This document shows positions 21,644-33,509 of a DNA stretch of 64,000 nt, one piece after another (within the stretch, counting starts at the first letter, position 1; every line of letters starts with the position of its first letter). The position numbers were made by a program, and so were the translations under genes. This DNA comes from Thelonectria olida (taxonomy: Eukaryota; Ascomycota; Sordariomycetes; Hypocreales; Nectriaceae), in assembly GCA_020736575.1 (NCBI GenBank), contig JAGPYM010000003.1:496001-560000 (forward strand), read 5' to 3'. The notes beneath the pieces are model-generated. The model was given only the letters and a program-made list of their open reading frames with translations. It did no database searches and was not told the DNA's origin.

Positions 21644-24600
21644 CTACACTCCGCCAAACCTCACCAAGCGCATCCCCTCTTGTGAACAGGCGTACGGATC
21701 CACACAAACCCCTCCACCACAACAGCTCCCTGTCAGACACACAAACCCGGCGTGTCCGGCACTCTCGCAGTCCCCGTCGCTGTCGCACTCGCCCACAAAG
21801 TTGTCGCACTCGATGTACTCAAACGCAACCGAAGTCCCGCCAACCGTCGTCCCGCAGATGCAGCTTGTCCCCGCAACGGTCGCCTCGGCCGGGTACCCGC
21901 AGGTGCGGCCGTCGTGCTGGGCCACGGTGCCGTTGGGGCAGCAGGCAATGGCTGACGGGTTCTGGATCGTCAGGTTGTAGGGCCGTGGGTTCTGCGGCGC
22001 CCAGTTGAGTGTCGTGATGGCGTCGATGTGCGTTGCGCCTGCCGACAGGCTGAGGTTGAAGGGTATCTCCCCTGCGTGTAGGTCCTCGCAGATGTCTTCG
22101 ACCAAGTTGCGGTGCTCGTTGTAGGCTTGGATGTAATGTTCCAGCGGGCTTGCGTCTTCTGACGACTCTGCCCCTCGCTTGGAAAGCATCTGCTGGAACA
22201 CTTCCCAGAGCTGTCCAAAGGACGCCGCAGCGGCAGTCGCTTCTTGTCTCTGCGTGCTGTTGAGACGCTGGCTATGCAGAGCGACCCTGAAGGAGTCGGA
22301 GCTCAAGAAGTCGTTTCCAGTTTTTCCAAGCGTCGTAATGACAGTGGCAATGTCTGGACAGGAGCCTTCGAACGGGTCGGTGATCAGGAAGTCGACCACG
22401 TCGTTCTTGACGGCCGACTGACACATGATGGATGCCGAGTCGGATCCGGGGAACGTGCAGCCAAACTCCCACCGACCAGTCGTCTCATCAACGCTCGTAT
22501 CGGTGCAGGCCGAGTTGCCGACATACAGACGAGGGTACCGCCTGAGCGTCCTATCGACCGGCTGTCCACATTGATCGTGCATGTTGATGACTTGGGAAAA
22601 GTCAATGTCTTCGCTTCGTTTGCGACGCCCAGCAGCCGCGCACTGCACGCCAGCCAGGCTTCTCAACTGCTGCAGCATATTGCTGATTGATATGGATACG
22701 CTGTACGAACACCCACTCGCCGAGAGGTAAATGCCAGAGTCGTCTATCAGCATCGTGTTGCCGTTAGGATCGGAAATGGCGATGCGGTTCTTGTCAGAGA
22801 CGTCAAGAAAGTGTATGCCTTCATCGTCATTCCTCACGGTCAAGTACAAGGGGTCTAGGCCACTGCTGTCAAATTGGACCGACTCGATGTAGGGGATGGG
22901 GATTGTGACATTATCCTCGCGAAGCTTGGCGTTGCGCAGGACTACTCCACGGGTCGGGCTGTCGTTGGGATCCGGTGAGAGGCTGTAACAGGATTCTTGG
23001 GCCACGGCTGCCACGCGAGTTACCTGCGTAAAGTTGGCAGCGGGAAACTCGGGAACCGCAGTGGTGGTGGCGTTGCTGCTTTGAGGGGTGGAGCTGTTGA
23101 ATAGAATCGTTGTGCTTGTTTGAGGAGTGGATGGTATGGGTCCTTCGGTCGAGGTGAAGGCGATCGAAGGAGTGGTGCGATTCAAGAGCGTTGTAGGAGC
23201 AGTTGATGGCGTCTGGGGTGGTGTGGCCACAGAAGCTGCTGAAGTCGACTCTGTTCCAATACCAACAGTTGCCGCACCTGCAGTAGAAGAAGCGGCCTCT
23301 TCCCCATCTCCGGAGTTCATACCAGAACTGACCCCAGAGCGGGATGAGTTCCAAGAAGTAAGTTGGGAGGAAGCAGTAATAGGGATACTGAATGATGGGA
23401 TTGATGAGTTCCAGCCGAGCGAGGTCATAGGGCCGGACCGGGCAGCAGAGGATGAAGCCACCGAGTCAGAGATGGACAAGTTCCAGGTGCCAGCGAACGG
23501 CGAAGACGCAGTGCTGGGAGAGCTGATGGGCATCGAAGAGTTCCAACTGAACAAAGTCCTTACGCCAGACCCTGTGATAGGCTCGGACGGATGTGACACC
23601 AGAGCAGACGCGGTCTCGGAAGCAGAACCAGATATATTCCATGGCAAAGTAAACGGTGGTGATGATCCAGTCCTAGAAATGCTGACGGGAGGAAGAGAAG
23701 ACGAATTCCAGTTCAACGACGTCCCGAGGCTTGAAACGCCAGCGGGTGGAGATTTCGAAACCACAACGTCCGACGTCATCGGAGACATGGACGAGTTCAA
23801 CGATGAAGCAGCAGTTCCGGGGATGCTCATTAACGGGGGCATAGACGAGTTCCAGCCCGAAAACGTCGACGAGTGACTCGACAGTGTTGGCCTCGACGTC
23901 GGCCCATTCTGTGTGTGACTTCTCGATAGGAAGATGCTCGTCAAGTTCAAGGACGGCACCGAGGTAATGGGGAGGATGCTGATTCCAGTTGGTGGTGGTA
24001 AAGCTGTGAGCAATGTGCCTACGGTTGAGTTCCATTCTCGAGAGCCAGACGAGGTGCCGTTTGCTGATACGGGGAGTGAGCCTGAACTCGTCTGCGTCTC
24101 AACGTTGTCTGTGGCACTTCCAGTAGTAGCAGTGCCAGATTCGACACTTGTTTCGTTACTCCAACCACCAGTCGTTGTAAACGTCCCGGCAGCCGTTCCT
24201 CCTGTCACGCTTGTGGGGAACTCGGCGCTCGTGGTATTGCTCCAGCTCCGGGCTGTTGTCGAGTCTCGTGCCGTCCCCGTCCAAGGCAGACTCGACGTGC
24301 TTCCTGGCCCTGGACGTCCAGCGACGGATGATGTTTCTGTCGACTCAGCCGCTGTTGTTAAGTCGCCAACAGTCGACGCGGACCCTGAAGTCGTCATCCA
24401 CACGCTCGAGTTGGTGAGAATACACCGACACTATCGACAGTTAGCTCCCGCTCCTCCGTGACGAGATCAACTCACATAGGAAGATATCTGCGTCTGGTTA
24501 TACGTCACATATGGCGTGGGCGTACCATACCCCCCGCCACAGTGAGCATTCCTGAGGACATCGGCACAATATTGCAGCCCATTTCCCACGAGAGACGTGT

Positions 24601-24694
24601 AAAGCGCATCGTGAGGACAAGTGCTCGTCGCCGCAGGCAGTCCGTAGACGGGATGCAGAACGAGGGGAAAGAGAAGCCTCCACATGCTGCACAT
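21644..24694 (-). CDS. Large secreted Ser/Thr-rich glycoprotein with W-N-S-S repeats
   Basis: Two exons (24694-24476, 24430-21644), 1001 residues. The start at 24694 gives a signal peptide (MCSMWRLLFPLVLHPVYGLP). A small cysteine-containing domain follows (CPHDALY...YCADVL...CRC). Then comes a long mucin-like Ser/Thr/Pro stretch with at least seven imperfect repeats centred on Trp-Asn-Ser-Ser, each an N-glycosylation sequon. The C-terminal third is a folded domain ending in a cysteine-rich segment (CGYPAEATVAGTSCICGTT and GSCCGGGVCVDPYACSQEG). No GPI signal or membrane helix is visible at the C-terminus. Function unknown. The architecture resembles cell-surface or adhesive wall glycoproteins (inference). 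An intron-free 249-codon frame on the opposite strand is a shadow of the repeats. Confidence 0.8.
23330..24040 (-). repeat. Degenerate coding repeats (W-N-S-S units) in the glycoprotein gene
   Basis: The plus strand shows repeated GAxGAGTTCCA cores (for example near 23,345, 23,408, 23,478, 23,535, 23,700, 23,845), the complement of codons for W-N-S-S. Unit lengths vary from about 20 to 45 codons. The repetition is protein-level and DNA identity between units is low. Confidence 0.65.
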
Positions 24695-25454
24695 CCTAGC
24701 ATGACTAGAGATGACGAGTGAGAGGAACGAGGCACTCAAGCAAGAGGCTCGCGCCTTTGATCGCCACTTATAGCTGGACTCTGCTGGTAGCCACCAGGAC
24801 TCTTCACTCCCTGATACAACAAGTCTCATCGTCATTTCGCCGCAGTGTCATCCGAGAAAGAAGCCGTTCATTGCCACATCTCGGCGAATCCTCCCACATT
24901 TCCCTTTACCCCTGCTTCCAAACGCATGTCTCCAAATCTCTCCTGCAACCTCGCGACAGTGTCACTCGGTTTCACCTGGAGGGTTGGTACGCGTACCCTT
25001 CCCTGACTGGACATTTCATCTGGAACATTAAGGATCAAAGCCACCTCGCCTGCTTCGCTCGCGGCTCATCATCGAGACACCTCGTGGCGATGAGGTCGGC
25101 ACCCGATGGTCTTGTCTCCTGCAGCCAGCCGTGAGATGAGGTAGAGAAGGCCTAGGGAGAGGTCGCACTCGACACGAAGGTGCCTGGCAGTTGCAACGTT
25201 GGATCAAAAGTCCTCGAACGAGTTGATAGTTGTAACAGACAAGTGTTGCAGCCACACACAAGATGAATCACCGTGTAATAGATCCATATGTCGGTAACGG
25301 GAGGTGAGATCAACAGAAGCTCTAATGCGCCGAGAAACATGTTGAAACGTCAATAAATCATTATCAAAGCCACCAGCCCTGCCGTCATTACCCATCACCA
25401 GCACCCAAACCCCGAATCTTCGTTAAATCAGACGTCCGCATCATCGCTCCGCTT
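24695..25454. other. Intergenic region between the glycoprotein gene and SMC4
   Basis: Holds the glycoprotein promoter and the SMC4 3' UTR. No supported gene or clear motif. Confidence 0.45.
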
Positions 25455-28400
25455 CTATCGAATCGCCAACGTCGTTGTCTGACCGCTGTTTGGCCGCTGT
25501 TGGCCTTGCGGCCTCGCAATAAAGTCCTTGTTCTCAATCGTTACACTCTTGGTCATATGGTTGACCTTGTACACGCCCACGAGCCTTGCCGCCAGCTCAA
25601 ACATGTTGTTTCGCAGCGAAATGACAATAAACTGCGCGTTCTTGGTGCGTTCCTTGATGTAGTTGGCAACAATCGAGACCTAGGAGAGGTATTAGTGAAT
25701 TGGAACCAAGATGGAGGACAATGGAAGCGAGGTGTTATGGCGATCCTTCTACAACTGCAACTGGCGCAACCGAGTGTCTCGGGCCAAGGGCAGCGTACAA
25801 AGAAAGGGGGAATTCAAGGGGACGAATACTCACATTTCGAAAGTCCAACGCGGCGTCAATCTCGTCCATGACGTACAAAGGAGTCGGCTTGTAGTGATGC
25901 AGGGCAAACACAAGAGCCAAGCTGCTCAACGTCTTCTCACCGCCAGAGAGGTTGCTAATGTTCTTCCAACTCTTCTTGGGCGGCATCACGCTGAACAGAA
26001 TGCCCTCGCTGAAGGGATCCAAACTGTCCACAAGCTCCAGCTCGGCGTTACCACCCATGGTGATCATTTGGTACATCTCCTTCAAGCGGAGAGAGATGGC
26101 ACTGAATCCTTCCATGAAGCCTTCGAGTCGGAGACGGCGAAGATCGTCACACCGTTTCTTGGCTGCATCTCGTTGCGCAATGGCAGTTTGCAGATCGGAT
26201 GCACGAGCCGCATGCTCTTCCACTCGTCGACGATACTCTGCGAGGACACCGAGGTCGACGTTGACGTTTTGTGTCTTTTCCTCGAGAGCAGCAATCTCGG
26301 CCTCGAGAGTCTTTTTGTCCATATCGGCAAGCTCATCAGGAGTGTATCTCGGCAATTCCATGGACTGGCCGGCGGGCACCTCTTCGGAATCCACTTCCCC
26401 TTCCTCCCCTTCCTCCCCATCCTCTTCTGCAGGCGCATCCGTCATGTCAACGTCTTCCGCATCGCCCATCTCAACGTCCCCATCGTCCTCCAAGTCGTCC
26501 TTGGGCTCTGGTTTCACCTGATTTGGTGAAGACTTGCCGATGAGAGCATCCAGATCCTGAAGCACAAGCTTAGAGAGCTTCGCCCACCAGTGCTCATGGC
26601 GCTTCTGGTTCTCAACAAGCACCTTCTGGTTGCCTTCCAGCTTGTTTCGCATCTCAATCTCGACGGCTCTCGTTTCGTTGAGCTCGGATGTCTTCTCGTC
26701 TAGCTCTGCCTTTAACGTCTTGAGTTCCTTCTTCTTGGCTGCAAGACCCTCCTCAGCAGTGTCAACCTGGCTTTGGAGTTCCTCGGCGATCTCGCCCTGG
26801 CGGGCAATATCATCCTCGAGTTTCTGAAGATCTCTGGCCGCCGCATCGAGGTCCTTGGTTGCTTTTGCGTGGTTCTTCTCGAGCTTAACCTTTTGCTTCT
26901 CAGCTTTTGCCTTGTTGACTTCAGCAGTCGAGATGGCCTCGCCATTAGAAGAAATCTCTTCTTTGATGGAATCAACCTTGGCTCGTTGAGCCCGTAGCTT
27001 TTCACCACCCACTTCCATAATCTTGTCTTGTAGCGCCTTGATTTCCTCCTCCACGCTAGACGTTTCACCATGGAGCTTCTCAATCTCCTTCTTGAGCTTG
27101 GCGATTTCTTTTTGCAAAACGGCGATCCGGTTGTTGTCAGAGGCCGACGGTTGGTGCCCCTTGGCCACTTCCTTGATTCGTCGTTGGAGGTCGGCGACGT
27201 TTCGAGTCGCACTGTCAACCTCGAGGCCGATCTTCTGCATCTTGGTGTCGAGCTCGGGAATTTCCACATTCAGCTGCTTGAGTCGAGTCTCGCACTCCCG
27301 CTGGTACTCCTGGAATTCCTGGAATTTGGCCTCCCATCCGTCACGATCGCCCTCGAGCTTGGCTACTTGCTCTTTGCTTATATCAGAAACCAGCTTCGAT
27401 GACATGAGGCCCTTCTTGACCGTGGCGCCACCACCGGACATGGTTCCGGACTTGTCGATGAGTTCGCCATCGAGGGTTACGACTCGCCACCTCTTTGCGC
27501 CGTAAGCAATCCTGTTTGCTTGTGCAAGGTCGGTAGCAACTAGTGTATCCTGCATGGCATGGTAGAAAGCAGGTCGAAACTTGTCCTCCTTGGCCTTGAC
27601 CAAGTCGAACAAGCGAGGGGCATTTTCAGGCGTTTGAATTGGGGAGAGATCGCGCTGCCTCAGCTTGTCGAGACAGATGAAGTTGCCTCGTCCTAGGTTG
27701 TTCTTGCGCAGGTACTCAATGCACTGCTGACCGGCCTCGACTGTCTCCGTGACAAAGTTGTCTAAAGCACTACAGGCTGTAGAGACGGCAACGTCGTACT
27801 TTTGATCAATGGTGCCGAGGTTTCCAAGTCTCCCCTGGAAGCCATCGATACGACCCGATTCCCTCATGCGCATCAGGGCTGCTAGGACATTGCCGCGGGT
27901 CTGGGTGCTGGAGAGACTCGAACGTGCTTCGTCGGCCTTTTGCCGGGCATTGGAAATCTTGGACCGAATCTTTGGCTCTTGTTGAGCGAGAAGCGCGAGT
28001 TCTGACTCCATCTTGGAGGCCTCCTCAAGTAGCTCAGCCTTTTGCTTCTCGCATGACTTGAGCTCCTTGAGCTTTGCCACCTTGTTTTCTTCAGTCGAGG
28101 TGATCTTGTTCTCGAGCTCCTCCAGAGCTACAGCACCTGCATTGGCTTTTTCCTGGAGAATGTTGAGCTCACTCTCGGCCACGGCAATCGATGACTGTTT
28201 CTGGTTAATCTTCTCATTCCATGGCTCGAGTGACTTTTGTTTGGCTGCAATCTTGTCAGAAAAGGCCTGCGTCTTTCCCTTGAGGCTTTCACGAATCTCG
28301 GTCAGCTCAGCTTCCTCTTCCGTGACTTGGGCCTCGAGCTCGGCGATCTCTTGCGTCAGAGATTCGATTTCCTCGCCGCATTGTTGGATAGTCTCGTCGG

Positions 28401-30108
28401 CCTCGGCAGACGATGACTCGGCGTCGTTGATGGTCTTCTCGAGCTTCTTCTTCTTGTCTTCGAGGAACTTGCGCTTTTCGTCGAACTTGACACGTTCCTG
28501 CTCAAACTTGGACATTTCCTTGACTAAGGCTTGGGTTTCCTTCGATTGCCTCTCAAATTCCTTGGCACCCTGTGCATGGGCCTTTTCAAGGTCCTTTATG
28601 AGTTGCTGGCTGCCATGATGCTTTTCTAGCTCGGCATCGAGTTGGGCTTGCATTTGGTTGACCGCCTCCTCTGCAACCGCAATGTTGTCATTGCACAGGT
28701 TGAGGATGATTTGGTAGAGTGCGGATTTCTTCAATACCAGCTCATTCTCGTCTCGAACAAAGGCGAGTGCCTTGTCCTTCTTGTCTTCGAGACTGTTCTT
28801 CTCCTTTTCGACATGCTGGACTCGACCGCTCTTCTCCATGCAAATGTCGTTGAGAGTTTCGACTTCGGTAGCCGACTCTTCAATAGGAGTCTTGTACTTG
28901 GAGGTTCCGATAATGTCCTCGAGGTATTCAAGAAGGCCGTCCTCGTGTTCGTTGGCAGCCTTGGCCTTCATTTGCGCAATCGACTCGACTTCACCCTGGA
29001 GAATCAGGAATCGCTTGTGATCCAGGTCGACGCCGCGATCTTTGAGTAGAGTTGTGACAGTAGTGAAATTGGATTCTTTGCCGTTGATGTAGTATTTGCT
29101 CGAGTTATTGCGGAAAGCCTTTCGGGAGATGATGAGTTCAGAGTCGGGGATAACTTCATGGCCACCGCCAGGCTGGTCTTGTTAACTCAGTTCACAATGT
29201 CTGTATTGGGAGCATACCTGATCCAACACCTCTCGGAAGTGTACGGCAACCTCACAAAACTCTAAGTTTGGGTGTTCAGCCGAGTTGTGGATGAGAGCCG
29301 AAATCTTTCCTTGTCGCATCTTGCTGGCGCGGAAACCAAAGACAAACAACAGCGAGTCGATGACATTGGACTTTCCAGATCCATTGGGTCCGACAACAGA
29401 CGAAAAGGATGCGTGAAAAGGGCCGACCTCCTGTCGACCGGCATAACTTTTAAAGTTGTTCAGGATCAAGTGTGTGAGGACGATTCGGGGCTTGGGTGTT
29501 GTGTCTTCGATAATAGGAACAGTCATTGTTCGGGCCTTGAGCATAATATCCATGGGCTTCTCCATGATGGTGTCCATGGGCTTGATCGGCTTGATAGTCG
29601 CTTGGGTATCATCTGGGTTTTGCGTTGTATTCACAGTGGAAGTTGTAATATCACCGAGAGCTGTGGCCTGGGCCTCGGATGACTCTGGAGAAGCAGTAGG
29701 CTCTGGTGTTGGAGGGGCAAGTTCGGGGACGGAAGCAATAGAGCTTCTTGGCGCGGCACTTTTGCGCTTTCGAGGTGACGCCTTCTTCACTGGAGGAGAT
29801 TCTGGGTCGGGTTTGATGGTGGTATCAGCGTCAAACACCTCGCTGGGTTCAATGGACGCGGCTGGAGTCTTTCGTGTGCGGCCTCGTCGAGGGGCAGTTG
29901 TCGTAGCTGGCGGGGCCGCAGACGATTTTCGGCTGCTTCGAGTCTGTCGCTTGCCAGGACTCTTTGGTGCCTCTGGCTCAAAGTCATCTTCCTCGGGATC
30001 GTGGGCTCTGGTGCGGTTGCCCACTTCTTCCTCGTCGTCGTCCGAATCGATCACGGCGTTGCGTCTTGTCGCGCGTCGAGACGGCCTGGAGGGGGATACT
30101 CCCGACAT
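25455..30108 (-). CDS. SMC4: Condensin subunit SMC4
   Basis: Three exons (30108-29218, 29172-25834, 25679-25455; introns 45 and 154 nt), 1484 residues, normal for Smc4. The N-terminal extension is basic and Ser/Pro-rich. The Walker A motif is GPNGSGKSNVIDSLLFVFGF. A long coiled coil, the hinge (around SGTMSGGGATVKKGLMSS), and a second coiled coil follow. The ABC signature NLSGGEKTLSSLALVFAL and Walker B PLYVMDEIDAALDF are intact, and the last exon supplies VSIVANYIKERTKNAQFIVI and the C-terminal end. An acidic loop (residues around EDDGDVEMGDAEDVDMTDA) interrupts the second coil. Smc4 pairs with Smc2 and kleisin Brn1/Cnd2 in chromosome condensation. It is divergent from the ELYS-domain gene. 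Confidence 0.97.
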
Positions 30109-30398
30109 TGTGGTGGGGGTGCTAGCTAAGGCTAGATCTGGAGATGGAAGAAAACAAAATTGGGAAATTGCAGACAGGTTAAACAGGTAGATGTACCAAC
30201 CGAGTCGGGTCGACTTCTTACCGGGATGTATGCTGGATCGTCGTCGTGTTGGAGTTGACGAAATTGAGGGGAGCGGTCACAAAGTAGATAAGTGGTTGCG
30301 CCCCGCGTTTGTTTGGAAATGTCCCGATTTGTCTTGGTTCATGTAAACAATACGTACCTTGGGCTTCAGGGACCAGCGCCTGAGACGGCCCCGTTACT

Positions 30399-30406
30399 TC
30401 ACGTGA
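30399..30406. promoter_or_regulatory. Palindromic TCACGTGA box
   Basis: A perfect E-box palindrome in the 442-bp divergent promoter of SMC4 and the ELYS-domain gene. TCACGTGA is the known preferred site of the Cbf1 class of bHLH factors. Confidence 0.4.
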
Positions 30407-30550
30407 TGTCGCGCGATCCATGGCGCCAATAATTTGTTTGGTTCGCGATAGCTTCAAGCTGGAGCTTGATGTTTTGCATTACCGTCGTCAACTTTTGCCC
30501 CGCGGATAACTCTTCGACACATTTTCCAAGAGATCGACAGAACCTCTACA

Positions 30551-31568
30551 ATGTTCGACTATACTAACCTCCACGAAGCCTTTCCCGTCGGGTCTTCGAA
30601 CCCATACGACCGCAAATTGCAGCAGGAGATTGAAACGTCTCGCAAAAGCCTTGATGGAGTTCTGTTCATTGACCGTGTTCTGAGGGCCGTCGGAATTACT
30701 AAAGGTATGTATGATGCTCATTCAACCATACCGTTGTCTCACAGCCATCCAGCCAAAGTCTACCCCCCGAAAACCGACAACGCTTTGAAGCAACTGCACC
30801 AACAAATCTGCGATGCCAACATGTCGACGCACTTCAAATTCTCTCTCCTCTACTACATTCTCCTCGACTTTGACCAAATGTCTGAACGCCAAGACGCCTC
30901 CGAGACGTTTGTGGATGCCTCGGGGATGCCCAAGAAGTACCAAATCTTCATGAAGGGCCTGTGGCACTTGGACAGACGAGACTTTAGCGTAAGATACCCC
31001 GTGGACTTTCGAACCTATAGCTGACAGTACTATGCAGCGAGCGCTCGAGTACATTGCCCATCCCTCGCTTATTCCAGACTTTGCCGACGATATCATCACC
31101 GTCCTCGTCCGCCACGTCCAAGACAACGACTACAGCTTGGCGCTGTCTTACTTTCAAGCCGTCCAGCCGATTCTGAAGACGTCCGCCGCTCTTGAGCTGC
31201 TCTTTGAAGCGATGGCGCGCACAAGCGTCTCGGAAGCCTTGTTCTACTCTCGCACGCATCCCCTTCATACTCGAGAGCTGCTCTTCCGACAGCTCGTCGC
31301 CACGGTCCTGGAGGGTGAAAACGGCAAGGAATTCTCCGAACGAGCCTCCGAGCTTGCGTTCCTTCCTCTCGATTCCGCCGAGGAGCAATGGTTTGAGGAA
31401 TATCTGACGACTGGCAATGGAAAGAACCATAAGAAGGCAACGGACACGCTATTGATTCGAAAGATTGCCTGTGACCGGTTCTCCGAGGTTGCCAACATTA
31501 GGCAGGGAGGTCACTGGTCTGGTGTTCTCGAGGGGATCAAGGGGGGAATTGGCGGACATTCTGAATAA
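30551..31568 (+). CDS. ELYS-like domain protein, nuclear pore associated
   Basis: Three exons, about 305 residues. The first intron ends at the second of two acceptors (CCATCCAG, 48 nt); using the first (CACAG) would bring in a stop. The second intron is 30989-31038. The helical repeat content (FKFSLLYYILLDFDQM, FMKGLWHLDRRDFSRALEYI, DDIITVLVRHVQDNDYSLAL, LFRQLVATVLEGENGKEF) fits the ELYS-like domain of fungal nuclear pore proteins such as S. pombe Ely5, which associates with the Nup107-120 complex. No membrane segment is present. It shares a promoter region with SMC4. Confidence 0.8.
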
Positions 31569-31925
31569 GGGTGATTGGGAAAGTGTCAATTATGTAAACA
31601 GCGATGGCGTTGGGGCTTTTGAACCTGCTCAGTTTTGTACACGGAATAAATGTCGACAATCTACATCTGAGGCTACTTGTACACATCCAGAGGCGTTGAC
31701 GATAATGCATTATCACAGTCGTCAATATCGCCGATAAGCCGTTTGTATGCGTTGCGCGATTCGGCCTTACAAATGCTACTCGGTGCAGATTAGCTTCACG
31801 GAGTTCAATAGTAACTCCGAACTCCCCGCATTCAGCCAAGCTGCGATATAACTTTCAAGTGCTGGACGCTCCGTTGTCATCAACAATTGTTCTTTTAGGC
31901 AGTTTAACCGTTTAATCATTCAAAC
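31569..31925. other. Intergenic region before the RidA gene
   Basis: ELYS-gene 3' UTR and RidA promoter; nothing distinctive seen. Confidence 0.45.
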
Positions 31926-32470
31926 ATGTCGCCTCGCATTCCTACCGTCACGGACAAGGCTCCCGCGCCGCTGCCCGTCTTCAACCAAGCCATCGTCGCC
32001 AATGGCTTCGTCTACACATCTGGATCCATTGCGCAGGATCCCGCATCCGGAAAAGTTATTGACGGAGACATTAAAGCGCACACTGTACAGCTCCTTATTG
32101 AATTGACACAAAGAAAATGCTGATTGGGTGGTAGCATCGAGTCATCAAGAACCTGTCGGCAGTGCTCGAGGCGTCGGGATCCAGCATTGACGATGTCGTC
32201 GAGGTGAACGTCTTCCTCGCCGACATGAAAGACTTTGTCAAGATGAACGAGGTTTACCAGACGTACTGGGGCGACATCAAGCCTGCGCGCACGTAAGTCG
32301 AATCTTTCATGCTGTGAGGGCCACGCTCACGTCGATGTTTTAGATGTGTGGCGGTCAAGACGTTGCCGTTTAACACCGATGTTGAGATTAAGTTGTGGGA
32401 GTCGTCACGAAGCCATGGAACATCAAGTCTAAGCTGTAGGGCAACAATTGGGAAACCGGCAAAATCCTAG
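31926..32470 (+). CDS. RidA/YjgF-family enamine deaminase, 3' end frameshifted
   Basis: Three exons with introns 32085-32134 and about 32294-32343. The product begins MSPRIPTVTDKAPAPLPVFN and carries the family motifs FVYTSGSIAQDPASGK, VIKNLSAVLEASGSSIDDVV, VNVFLADM, YWGDIKPART and CVAVKTLPFNTDVEI. RidA proteins hydrolyse reactive 2-aminoacrylate and related imines and work as trimers. Past DVEI the family-like sequence stops. The frame as given reads KLWESSRSHG to a stop at 32468-32470, whereas the next frame (one extra A in the AA run at 32390-32391) reads VVGVVTKPWNIKSKL to a stop at 32437-32439. The latter is a plausible natural end and would carry an -SKL peroxisomal signal. Confidence 0.85.
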
Positions 32471-33509
32471 ACTGTGGCCACCTCACGACGCATTCCTGGA
32501 TGACGATGGCTGCCGATTCGCATAGGTGAGGCCAATCAAGGAGGCTGTTTCAAATGCAGACACGGGACGTAGGGCTGAGGCTTCCATGTTCTTGGTAGGG
32601 ATACGGAATGATGTTGCGACAATTACGTCGAATCTGAACGCGCACCATGCTAGAGTCTGAATGCGGCCTATTGGTATATCAGTACCGGATGTGCGGCGTG
32701 TTTTTAATGATATCACGGAAACCGGCATTTTAGCTGTCAGCGTGCGTACGCCTTTTACGGATGGTGTTGAAGCTGAGACGAAGTCCCGGGAGTCGGCACA
32801 GATTCGATTAGGAGAGATAGATGTCAGACGGAATTTTAAGCCGGATGGAAACATTTGCTTATTATCACCATCTCGCCATTCCTTCTCGAACCTTTTGCCT
32901 AGGTACTTCTAACTTTGTAATTTCAGTGAAGGTTCCCGTCCTCTGGAAAGTTCCTCAGTACCTAAGATGTACTACCAAAGTCCTCGCGAAGTTCTCGAAG
33001 GAATCGAAACGCCGCGACACGCACACTCAGCCGCCGCCATCGCAGCCATGTGGCCTTCTCAATACCCGAGATGGCGCTATTTAATCCCCCTTTGGACGCC
33101 ATTCCCGTTGTGGTGGCTGCCAGGGACCATCGCCGTGTCCCACACGCACCTCGAATTGCCTCCGAGCCAATAAACGCAGGCCTGTCTGTTCTGGTTAATT
33201 TCTTCCATTGGAAGGATTTTCTGACAATGAGAGAAAATGGCGATATCTCTGCAGATAAGATTGGTGACTTAATCCTGAACGGTCGTAGCCGTACTCACTT
33301 CCAGAGCTGAGCTTACCAGCTGTGCCATGGCTGTACCATGGCTGTACCCCATAGGACAAAGTTGAGTAAAGGGGGTCAAAAGGGTTCAGCTCATGTGTGT
33401 ATACATTCCAGGGAGAAGGTTACGCTTCCTTTCGCTATTTTTTTTTATATAATTGAATTGCCAGACTGCTCATCTCTTGGCTTGCGCCGTATCTGCTTCT
33501 TGGCCCGCC
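32471..33509. other. Intergenic region between RidA and the Gnt1-type transferase
   Basis: About 1 kb without a supported gene. Contains short TAGGTA/TACCTA low-complexity segments near 32,899 and 32,958 and an exact 11-bp tandem repeat at 33325-33346. Confidence 0.45.
33325..33346. repeat. Tandem 11-bp repeat
   Basis: CCATGGCTGTA occurs twice head to tail (33325-33335 and 33336-33346), about 165 bases before the start of the Gnt1-type gene. Confidence 0.7.

Noticed and set aside
23127..23876. Open frame of 249 codons on the plus strand inside the glycoprotein gene
   Set aside because: It is antisense to the W-N-S-S repeats and owes its length to their biased codons; no domain and no start or intron context.
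29456..30190. Open frame of 244 codons on the plus strand
   Set aside because: Antisense to the N-terminal part of SMC4.
32483..32854. Open frame of 124 codons on the minus strand downstream of RidA
   Set aside because: No recognisable motif, no exon partners; not supported as a gene.
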